The notes under the pieces: model-generated | Told to the model about the DNA's origin: nothing | Database searches by the model: none | What the model saw: the letters and a program-made list of their open reading frames with translations, nothing else | Position numbers and translations under genes: made by a program | Shown: piece after piece, positions 49,898 to 61,700 of the stretch | Position numbering within the stretch: position 1 is the stretch's first letter | How the letters are laid out: each line of letters begins with the position of its first letter | Source: Dicaeum eximium | Lineage: Eukaryota > Chordata > Aves > Passeriformes > Dicaeidae | Reading direction: 5' to 3' | Assembly (NCBI GenBank): GCA_013396995.1 | Contig: VWZP01002402.1 | Coordinates: 641,538 to 705,537 of the forward strand | Length of the DNA stretch: 64,000 nt

Positions 49898-52800
49898 GTG
49901 AGAAACTGTTCCTCTCAGCTTTGAAATCAGTTATGTGCATTCCCTCTGACTATAACCAAATGGGAAAAATATTCCAGTGGCCACTAATAAGAGCACAAAT
50001 GCAAGCATATTTTTTTTCTTAACTGCTGCACAAAAGTTTCAAATTTTCAAAGCAGGAGCATAAAGTTTAAGCTCCCGAATCAATGCTTTGGTGTTTAAAT
50101 GGATTTGGCCATTCATTTTGCAAGCATGTTGGGAGTTGCACGAGAGGTCAGTGCAGCAGGCTTGCCTGAACACGGTCCATTACCCTCTGCAGCAGCAGCA
50201 AACATGGAACAAAGGGACCCCTTCATTATCCCACACAAGGAAAACTCTGGCAGAGGCTGAAAGAAGGTAATGAGTCTATCTCCAGTGAACAAATAGAGTG
50301 CCACATGAAGATACCCAAACTAGCTCCAACTGGCCAAAATGCAGTTTCTCTACATGGCATTGCACTGTGCCAATCAAACAGAGGTTAAACCTGTGTTTGT
50401 TGTGGGGCATTCCTGGTAGTTCTGTGGTAGTAAAGTTAGCTTCAGGGCCAAGACCCTGTCCCTATAGTTCTGACAACAAGAAGATCAGAGATAATGCTAA
50501 TGAGATCCCTCTATTCTGAATTATTTCTGCCAACTGTATCAGTGTTAAAGCCCCTACTCCTGGGATCATATGATTTGCTGAGAATCTCTACTTTCATTTA
50601 ATGATAAAAAGGTAATTTCCATCAATGATGCAGAGGAAAGCTTGGAAGCATGACCAGAATATGTCCTAAAACCTCTCCTCTCCTGCCAAAAAATCCCTCA
50701 GAGGTAATAAAAGGAGTCTAAAAGGTATTATTTTTAATCTTCCAATATTTAAGCCAATGACATAATTCTCTGTGCTGCAGCGTCTTATGATTTTTGAGCA
50801 CTCAGAAGTATTAATAATGCAGCCTAAAACAGATATTTGTGAAAATGCAGCACTAAATGGCATAGGGGAGAGGCACATGAGGCCTTCAAAATAGCAGAGC
50901 AGGGCTGGGAAGGGAGGGAGGGTGAATGGCCACACAAGCTGTGTCAGTGTGACCGAATAAAACAGGCCCTGGATGTCTCTGTGTTTAGAGGCCAAGCGGA
51001 ATGGAACGTCTGGTGCCCACATCCATCCCTTTGCTTTCCCCCAGAACAGGCTGGCTGTGTTCAAACTGCCCCCCAGAACTAGGTGGTCACCCATGAGTTT
51101 ATCTACTACCCTAGTTCTGGGATAAAAAGAAGGGAGAGCGGCAGGCTTGGGAGTGGGGGGAACGGGGCACACGCAGGATCTGTGACACGGTGGGAGAGGG
51201 GGGCTGCTTGCAGGGTGGAAAGGGTAGGAGAAGCACAAAGGGAGTGAGTGTCTGCCAGGTGGGAAAAGGAAAGTATGCAGAGCCAGAAGGCAGCAAAATA
51301 TGTAACTCTCTCTGAACACTAAAATAGAATGACTTCCTGGACAGAAAGGCACAACTGCCCTTCTCTTTTTGCTGTACAATTTTACTACGCAGCTGCAGTT
51401 TGCCACCACCTCTCCATCTTAGCACTTGTGGAAGTTTCTTGATAAATAATAAGCTTTACTAAGCCAGACTGGCATATGACCCAGAAAGAATTCCATACCA
51501 AGTTTTAATTTAATCTTTACATGCCACATTGAAAAATCAGGAAAGATTATATCAACCAACTGCTTTCAGGAAAAAAAAAAAGCCCACAAACACACGAGAA
51601 CTCATCTAGAATGAGATTGTTGATTTAGGCTTAATTGGAGCAAACGTTGCTATAAATTGCATATGAATATAATTTCTCAGACTGCTGAAATTTGTGAATA
51701 ATATTGGTGTCAAATACAGCCCTGTATGATTTTGAGATAGGGGAATACATACAAATATAGGGTCTGACTATCTTCATTGCATCTGACTTGTTTTCACACC
51801 CTGAGAAAGGTATTACACATAAGAGACAAATACTTACACCAATTTGGAGGAAAAAATTTGGATGTGAAATTTTTGGGCGGGCTCATCTCATGACCTGAGG
51901 CCAAGTCTGCGAAAAAGTTTTATAACCATAGGGCACAAACACAGAGGGATATGGTCACAAATACTTTCATTAGTGGAAAAAGCAAAGCAGAAAACTCTGG
52001 CCTTTGAGACACAGGAGAAAGCAAGGAAGTTGATTGCACTAACGTAATCAAAGCACTCAGATTCTGCCAGAAGCCTTGGACATCAACCTGTTTTTAACTG
52101 TGAAGGCCAGAAGGTCAAATGTAAACAGCAATAATTGCTTTCAGAAATGATAACAAACATTAAGCAGTCCTTCTCATAGAACATCAGTCTTATTTTGGTG
52201 ATCATGATGCGAAAATAATAAGAGGAAATCCTTTCAAGGTTTTGTGCAAGCACCACTGTGGATTCTCCCATCCACCAGCTTTCTCACTGTTACGCATTAA
52301 TTGATTGCTAATCTCTATTTGATGGCCCAGTTGCAGTGGGATCTGCTCTCACAAACTCAGAGAGTTTGTGACTCCTCTCAGAAACCCCACTCCTCTACCC
52401 AGAGGCACCTTCTGAAGCCTACAGCAGACAATAGCTCAGTGGTAATTTCTATAATGATGTGCCAGTGGTACTAAGATACTTTCCTTCTTGCTGGAAGCAC
52501 TTGGATAACCTGTCAGTGTCTGTTATGTTACCATGTCATGTTGTATTTTATGTGACACTGCCTCCAGGGCTGCATATATGGAGTTTCATGAGCCCCTTCC
52601 CAGTGCTCATGGGGCATGTTTGGAGCAATATTATTTTTTACAACTTCTGGAGTAACATAAAACATTTTTGGAATTAAAATAATAAAACTGACCTCAAACT
52701 GAGGCTTTGCTGTTGGCCTGATGTATGGTGCACCATGAAAAAAAAAAACCCAAAAGGAATGTGCCTTCTGTCCTTCACGGTAAACTACCACAAGGATCCA

Positions 52801-53212
52801 GCAGCCACATAAAATTGGATTCTGGCAGAGTGATCAACCCATTTGTACTCATATTTCCTGTCATTTGCCTTGTGATCTGCTTAGCAATGTCCTCTTGCTG
52901 AACCTGACATTACATCCTAAACCTACAGGTCTTTTTATTTTTTCCCCCAGCAGCATTACCCTTCTCACATGCTGCAAACTCAGCGTTGTTGGTGGCAAGT
53001 ACTCAAGTAAGAGAAAAACACAGATGAACCAATCAATATAAATTAGCACACAACCAAAGTAACTTAATTAATAGCAATGAGGCTTTGTCATGGAGAGAGT
53101 AAATTCAAGGAGAACCATTATAATCAGTTCTTCAAAGCAGGTTTTATAGTGCCCTGCCTCTTTCTTCCTGTTGGACATGGACTGTGTGCAGAGAGGAAGA
53201 GAAAGGATGAGA

Positions 53213-53232
53213 AAGGAAGGAAGGAAGGAAGA
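53213..53232 (+). repeat. (GGAA)n microsatellite
   Basis: Five tandem AAGG units. GGAA repeats can act as ETS-factor binding arrays, but this one is short. Confidence 0.8.
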
Positions 53233-53439
53233 GCAACTGATGTGGTTGGCTTTCTGTTTTGATATATCTGGGTGGCACATCTTCTTCAAGGAAAACTGAA
53301 ATACCAGTAAAGTCTAGGCAGGAATTGTGGGAGGCCAGGAATTTCACTTGGTTCACGCCTTAAAAAAAAGATATGTATAAAAACCTCTTACAGATTGCTA
53401 ATATTTTATCCACATGTCTAAGAAAATGCTCACCATTGT

Positions 53440-53545
53440 ACCTTTAAAGAGGTGAGGATAACACAGAGTACTTAAAGTGCCTGTGAGTGACAGGGTCAAG
53501 GATGGAACCAAGGGTCTATAAATCCCAAATCCTTGCTCTCACAAA
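53440..53545 (-). mobile_element. MIR-like SINE fossil
   Basis: 'gtgagtgacagggtcaagga' followed by 'tggaaccaagggtctataaa' and 'tccttgctctc' resembles the reverse complement of the MIR body (gtaagtggcagagccgggattcgaaccc...gtgctct). The element therefore lies on the - strand. Confidence 0.5.
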
Positions 53546-55669
53546 TAGTTAATACTTCCCCTTAAGTGTGAAGAACGATGATTTTTCTGGGTTATGTTAC
53601 TTTTTGGGGCTATATAATCTCTTACTGGCCAAGAAATTAGTTGTTCAAGATCCAAGCAAAGTAAGAACACTGCAGTGAAAGGTGAAGATCCATTATTAAT
53701 TTGTCTGTGATAGCCTCCACTTCTGAAGAAAAATGCTCATTTCAAACGTGATTTTATTACAAGAGCAATAGAAAACACTCTTTTCTTAAATGAAGTTATA
53801 AAATGATTTTTACCACATCCTTCCTCATCTCCTTTTTCTGTGGATCAGAATGACAGGAACCAGATGCTAAGCCAGAAAGGACATTGTTCCACCTGCAACA
53901 TCTGGCTCTTTGGCAAGCCTTACGGGAAGCTTCAAAGTTGCATCCCTGCCTCTCACATGGCAAGGCTGCTGGTTGATTGCTTTATCTTTCTGGTTGTAAT
54001 TTTCCTTTGATTCACCTATAATTCTGAGGAACTGATGCATTTGTATCCATTTGGAATAAGGTTCTGTACAAATGCCACATTTGATCTACAGGCAGATCCT
54101 TTTATTTTTATTTAAATGTTCTTTATTTCATGCACTAGCTCTACTGCTGCTCAGCTACATTGTGGCTGATACTTGCACACATGCCACAGCCTTTTTTTCC
54201 TACACCAAGTTAAATAGCCAGGCTCTCAGCCATGCAAAATCAAGTAGAAATTGAAATACTTTTTTTAGTATTATTCCCTGCTGCAGTGAGGCATTTTTGG
54301 AGAAGGCAGCTGCCTGTTACTTACAAACATTCCTTGCTCTCTCCTGTCCTCAATTCCTTAGTCCTCTTCTACCAGATTTTTCCCATTTCTCTGTTTCTTG
54401 TGAGCATTAGATCAAGTAAATTAAACATAAAAGTAACTTTCAGGTGAACCAGAAAAACAAGATGACTGCAAGTTAAGACTGAGCACGAGTCTCCTCAGAA
54501 CCAGCTGGCCTACTGAAGTAACAACTAATTTCAGCTGTTTCCAAGCACTTTGATGTGAAATTATGGAAAAGCCCCTGTCCCTACAAAAAGATAATGGAGA
54601 TAGCAGAGAGCTGTAAGAAGCATGCATAGCACAACAGTGTTCTGGCTGGGCTCTCTAGAGGGTGCTGTAAAACACTCTGTTAATTAGTAGGAAAGGAGTA
54701 ATGAATTACTGGCATCCATTCATTCAGGGTTTAAATCCTGATTAGAAATGTATCCTGCCCTACAGCTATCAGTACCTTTTTTGCTTTGTGTTGTAATCTG
54801 TAAAAGGGAATGTGGTTCCCATCTTCCTTCTGCTATTCCTTTCCTCCACCTGCACCAGCCATCAGACTGAAATCTATTTTCCTAATTATTCCATCCCTGC
54901 TCTGAGGCAGGTAACATGTAGTCCATCTGAAAGCAGGGTAAGGTGAAGCCTAAGATAATTATTTTCCCTTAAAGAAAAGGGAAAAATACCATTTTATTTG
55001 GGTTCTTTATCTGGGGCCAACCAAAACTCAGCAGCTGCTTCAAAACAGCATAACCCATGACAGCAGGTCAAGTCATCTGTCCACAGAAGGCAATGAGGAT
55101 GTTCCATGATGTGGCCCAGCAGTACTTGCTCCATCTATTCACTTTAAACACACTGGCTCAGGCTCTGTTTCATGATGGGTGGACTCTGACCTAAATCCCA
55201 AGGCAGAGGGAATTGCAGCTTTGCCTCTGTCCAAGTACCAAGCTCAAGGATTGATGCCTTTCACCCTGCAGACATAAAGTCATAAATCACTGGAGGTGAA
55301 ATGGGTGTGGGCTGCACCAGTGTAATTAACAAAAATATGACCCATTGTGTTCCAGCTTCACAAAAATCAGCAGCAGTAAAGGAAGCCTATTTTCAACTAA
55401 ATTTAAATTTATTTGAAAATATGAAAAGAGTACCCAAAACTTGTTTTGCTTTTCTGAGTTTTAAGGATAATTTCCCTCTGAGTCAGAAAAACTGGATTTT
55501 CTCCAACCTTCAGAAATTTGTTGTAGTGAAAGTTTCTAGCAACAGAGGAAGCTGCAAGTGATGTTATGGCCTAGTTCTCTTAGCTACTGTACCAACTCAA
55601 GGTAATGGATGGTCTCTCATGCAAAGGACTCGCAATAAAAATAAAAAATAGATACGGAAAGTGGCAATG

Positions 55670-55775
55670 GAAAGAGAAGAATAAAGGTGAAGTGACTTAA
55701 TGAGGTTACACAGCAGAGCTAAGAGTAGAACACAATTCTATTCGTGCCTTCTCCAAGTACCCACTAGAAGAGATC
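55670..55775 (-). mobile_element. MIR-like SINE fossil
   Basis: 'aaggtgaagtgacttaatga' followed by 'ggttacacagcagagctaag' and 'agtagaacacaattct' clearly follows the reverse complement of MIR (gaggttaagtgacttgcccaaggtcacacagc...agaaccc). It is the best preserved of the MIR-like fossils in the window. Confidence 0.6.
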
Positions 55776-58700
55776 TTAGACATCCCTCAGTTTTTCCAGG
55801 CAGTCCCCCAATATTTGTTACCCTGGATTGGGTGCCTTCATTTGGTCTTTCTGAAGGAAAAAAAAAAATTCCTTGGGCTGTACTTCACAGTGTTGACAAA
55901 ATAGTTTACAATTATGAACAGCTATAAATGAGTTTGAGCTCATTTGTTACGTTTATTGTACCCATTTTGCAATTTATGTAGCTGGTCATACAGGAATATA
56001 AGTGTATTTGGGAGTTTACTGATTTCTCCAGCAACCTGTGCAGACTCCTCCAGCCATCTGACAAAAAAACTATAGTTGATAATTTCTGGGGCAACCACAG
56101 GCAGTTTGTGGAGAAAGAACTTTGACAGTATTGTTTCCTCAACTCAAAAAGAAAATAAGAACTAAATAAGATCTGAGAGTGATAGGTCCCATGGAAGTCT
56201 ACACATCCCTCCCTCCCAACAGCGCAGAAACCAACCAGAGGTGAAGCACCTCGAGCCTTCTCAGGCCTGGAGTAAAGCAGAACTTAACTCCCCTCACTCT
56301 GGGCTTAGAGGCTTGGGTGTCTCCAGTTATTGAACCCCCGTGGAAGAGTTAAAGTCGTGCTGCTTGCATGCCTAAGAGTGAATAAATAAATGTAAATGTA
56401 TTAACATTTCTTTTTTTGCGAAAGGGAGCAGAAGCACTCGTAGCTCCAGTGGATACTGGCTGTCAGATTCACTGGGTAGAGGTTGACTGATGCTAAGGTG
56501 ACACCCAGCCCTTACTGGCCCAGCTGCAGCAAGGAGCCATCTCCAGCCCTCCCAGTACTCTTCCTGTCCATGGGAACCAAAGGGCTCCTGTGGCTGCTCC
56601 AGAGGCACCAGTCACTCTTTTCTCTAAAGCTGCCAGCTGACCAGAGCAATTCAGTCCAACTCAGACTGTTCCAGCCTTTCCTTAGCTTGATGACACTTCT
56701 GCTCTAGACCAAAAGGAACTTCTTTTTGTACCAAAACCCACACTTGATTTTCTAGTGTGGGTTCTAGTTTCTTTTTTCTTCCTGACCTGGAAGTAGATAC
56801 TTTTCTTCCAAACCTTTCCTCTCTCCTGCTGGGCTCTCCACACTTCTGCTTTTGCAAAAACTTTGCCTTGAAGAAGGATATTTTCAGGGAAATTGAGGGA
56901 TCATGAAGGATCACTGTGTGCAGGAGATCCCCTTCACTGCTGTGACCATTATCTGAAAGATTCATTATCTCTGTCAAGAATGTCACCTACCACACAGTGC
57001 TCTCCAGTATCTTGAGGGAAGATCACAAAAAACAACCAAGGAGCTGGGAATCTGGTGGGCACCAGTAGGATTAGACAGGATAAAAGATGTGGCTAACAGA
57101 GATGGGAGAGAGATGGAAGACAGACGTCCAAAAGAGGTGGGTACAGACTTCTCTGAGTCAAAAGTCAGATATGCCAGTGAAGGCTTTGCCTCCAAGACCT
57201 CCCTTGCTGCTGGCAAACAATGTAGAAATACAGATTTATCATCCAACCAACTGTGTTTTGCCAGCTTTACAGATGTGCCTTTCTTCTTCTGCATTTTTAA
57301 GCTGTGCAACTACCAAGATAATTCTACAATGTTGAGCTTTTTCTTCTGTATGAAAGGTCTCATCTTGTTTCCAAAAAGACTTATTGTTTTTCTCCATAGA
57401 TAAGATTTTATAGTTTGTCCTTTCTCATTTACAGTACCATTGTAGTTTCTTAATGGTCAGGAACCAATGGCCTAATATTTGAGTGTTGAAGACCACAAAA
57501 AAAAAAGATTCCCTGTGAAGTGAAGATCCATGTATATGTGCTCAGCACCTTTGAAAATCAGGCTCTCTTGTGCTTAGCTATCAAAATGATTGGCACCAGT
57601 TTTATCCCTAGACAGTGTGATCTATATGAAAGTATTCCTCCTTCAAAATCTTGTCACTAATTCCAAATCACATTGCTTCAAGACCCTGTCAAAAAAAAAA
57701 CTATTAAATTTCTACATAATCCAGTCCAGTTTCTCTGCAGAAGAGCAGTTTAATTTACCCTGTTCAACCTGGTTTGGCTATTCATATTCTCCATTTGATT
57801 AGTCCAGCTCTACTTTTGATCACATCAGCACCAGAACAAACATCATTTCTCAGATATGGTCTCAGGACATTCACCCTTTAATGTCTCCAGTCAAAGTGCT
57901 GTTTTGATGCTTTTCCTTCTGTTCCCCAATCCTCTTCCTACATTTCATACAGTTTTCAAAGGATCTCTTTCTGTGGTGCCCTGTGAGTCTTTCCTCCACC
58001 ATCTCATGGAGTGCCCCATGAGAGTGAGTGGTGATTTGCCTTCTCTTCAGTCCTTGTTCTTTATATGCACCTTTGCAAAATCAACAACAGCCTCTTTATG
58101 AATGCAGTGAAACCTTTCTTTCATAAACCAACATCAGTGTTTCACCTGTGGCCTTCCCCTGGAAAAATGGAATGACAGAGGGTGCCACAACAATGGTTAG
58201 GGAATTCTCCCTGTTTTTGTTGAGTGTGCTTACTCAGCCCAGCTTGAATGTACACACCCACCCACAAACATATATATTTTTATAGCAAATTCTGTCCAGC
58301 TAGTGAATGAAAATCAAAAGGGCTACACTGCCCTGTGACACATCTACCAAATGCCCAGGAGAAAAACTTAGCATTAACCTTCAATAAATGAATGGATTAT
58401 ATTGCAAATAATAAGATTGCTAAATATAGGCATGATCTATGAATTAAACATTGCCTAACTTTGCATGATGTTAATTTATTTTGTCATATCTTGATGATTG
58501 CACTGTGACTGTGTCCTTCTGAATGCTTTTTAATTGTCCAGTGGTTGTCCTTTGTAATCCAGCTGCTGGCTACAGTAAAATATACAGTAATCCATGTCAA
58601 CACTACATACACAACTGCACACACACATTTTACACCAGACATGGGTGACACTTTGTGAGGTACACATAGACAGACAGCATACATGCATACATGGCCTCAT

Positions 58701-61700
58701 TCATTTAAAAAAATAAAGCAAAATTCAGTTATTGAACTGATTAGAAATATTGTCAATTCTGTGTAATGACTGCAGACCAAACCTTTCTGTGCCTTTCCTG
58801 AAAAAAAAAAAATCATTAGCATTCCCCATGCAGTAAATGTTATAGTATTCTTAGCAGTAAATCTCTTGCATTTGATCTCCTGTAAAAACTGGAGGGAGGC
58901 CTCTGCCAAGGAAAAGCAGCCTCTATACTGGGTGCTCTACAACCACAGAAGAAGAATGAGCCACTGCTCCAAAGGCACTCTAAGGCACAGGAGAGATGAG
59001 AACAGGTTGAAATTAAATCCACAGAGAAGGGACTTGCCCAAAGTCCTGGGGGCAGGGCAGCTCCTCTAAGCTTCTGGATGAGCACAGGATGAGCCTAATC
59101 CCAGACCAGAGACAGGACAGCCATTGGTGGGAAGGCAGCTATAGGAATAATTAAAGATGAGAGAGGCTGCTGGAAGACAGGGAATTTGCAGAGGAGCAGT
59201 GAAGAGCTGCAAAGCCCCACTGCAGGGTGCAGAGGGCACCGTGCTGAGCCAGGGGGATGTGCTGAACCTGCTTGGCCAGGTACCCACACAGGGGCAGAGA
59301 TACCCCATGTGTAGGCACAGGGTGCACATTCACCTGAAGGATGCTCAGCATTGTGAGAACTTTGCTTTTACACGGCACAGCCGCTCTGAGCACGGCCAGT
59401 TCTCTGTAGCACATGGCTTTGTCCTTGCACGTTCATTTCAATTACAGGGGCACTGCAAGTGCCACGCTCCTTTCAGCCAGAAAGGCTGTTTGATCCATAA
59501 ACATGCCTTTTACTCTTTTGGTCCTCTTAGATGCCCACCTGTGCCTTAGAACTATTTCTTGAGTAGAGCTTTCAAATGCTCCAAGGGTGCTTGTTACCCT
59601 CTCCAGTCCCAGAGTTTTACCATACCTGTTCTTCTCCCAGCCAGAAAATGCATCTGAGAACAATGTGCCAATGCTTTATCACAGGACATCCTGCGTACCC
59701 TGACATGGACCTGACATGTAAATTCATCCTCCACCACCTTCCCCAAGTTCCAAATGCATGGTCACCTGGAAGGAATGTGGAAAAAAGGAAAAAAAAATAT
59801 ATTTATCGTTGGCCACTGTTAGAGGATACACAGTATCCTGTAAAACCTCCTGGACCAAACCAGGCACAACATACCCTGATAATCCTTCTTCCTAAATTAA
59901 TTTATGCAGATTGTGCTCAAATTTGTCAGGTACCAGTGTCAATGATTAGATTCCTGTAAGGGAGGGCTGGAGAGCAGACTGTCTCTTTAAAATGTGCTAA
60001 CACTTTTTCTATGCTTTTCCTCTTTTTTTCTGTCAAACTCAAAATATGGAATATTGTGTGACTTTAGATCTGCAGGGAAGAAGATTAGCCAGCTTTGGAA
60101 CATGGCAATGTGCTTCTAAGCAAGTGGCAAGCACCACCTCAAACACACAGCCCTAGAAGATGTGCTCAGTAAACTAGGATGATTTTTTTTTAATTAAGAG
60201 ATGAGTTTCCCATAGCTCTCTGTCATGTAAAGCTCATTATGGAGGCCAGTTTCACCAGTTGATCCCTGTGTTTACCAAAACCGTATACTGAGAGCTCAGA
60301 AAAATAAAAGAAAATGCCAAAATATATAAAATAATAAATATTGGAAATTATATGTGTAATTCATAGAGCAAATTAACTGAGATTACTTGTACAAGTAGCC
60401 TGCAATGTCCTTAAAAATATTCTTTAACTGAGGAAAAGTTTTCTGACCTTTGGAGGAAATGCTTGCTTCTAGCTATGACTAAAAAGAGATTTCCTTCTTT
60501 CTCTGTTGTGTTAAGAATCTTTTCTTCTCATAAAGAAGGCACCACAGTGGTTTATAACTGTCATAAAAGCCTGCAATCCTTTTGAGGTTAAGCTACTCAG
60601 CTATTCAACTTTTACTACAGAAACTTTGAAATTCAAAAAGAAAAAATAATGTAAGTTTTTGAAGGACATGTGTTGCTGTAGGTGATCCTGTTAATTAAAA
60701 GTGATTGCCTGCTAGGAAATCATACTTTAAAAAGTTTCATGAATTTATTAGAACCCTGAAGGTATCTTTGTATGCACAGGGCTTTACATGCCATTTATGC
60801 AATTTTGTTTCAGATCTGTTTAAAGCTTCACTGACGCTCCCTGAGCAGGGAACTGCACTGCCAGCATTTGTATGTATTTTGGCTAATTGAATTATGTGAA
60901 AATACATACTAATGAAGCTTTACCAGTGATGTTTGCTGAGGATAGTTTAGGTCTCATTTTCTTCTATATTAGCAGTATCTTCCTGTTGGAGATTTACCTT
61001 TTTAAACAGCACACACTCCTATAGGTTTTTGTGCAGAAACTAAGACTGATTTTTTTTTGCAATGTTATTCAGTAAGAAGTCATGTGAATGTATAAGTGAA
61101 TGCATGTAAATTGACATACAGCTTTCTACAGAGATGAAAAGATAAAGAGTAAACTATATTTGAGATTGTAATATACTGGTTTTTTATTAGGAGAGAACAA
61201 TTTCAAATGGAAAACTAATTAAGGTCTATCTTAACAATTTATTTTTCCTGCTACTAGATTTACAGATTGTATTTTAATTGGTCCTTACTTAATTATCCAT
61301 TTCTGCACAAATCCATCTGGCAATATTCTTGCATAGACCTTTCCTCAGCAATGCTTTACTGCCCCTTGACAATGGTGTTTGAGGGATAAATGATTGAAAC
61401 AGAACAGTTGTTTACCATGTGTGGGTTTTTTAAGCTGAACCATGGGAAATATCAAAGCTGAGGTGTATGAATCCACTGCACTTGAGATGTGTGGGGATCC
61501 AAATCCCTGTGCTCACCAACTGACTGCAGGTAACTCAAGTTTGTGGCCACTTCACAAAAGCAATCAGCTTAATTGCCTAATAAAAATTGCGGTCGGGTTT
61601 GCGGCTCACATTTTCTTTTTCAGGTTAGACATTAGAAAACTCTTTTTTTCCTTTCTGTCATGTCATTTTTGTACTTTATAGTGTATTGCATAAACTAACC

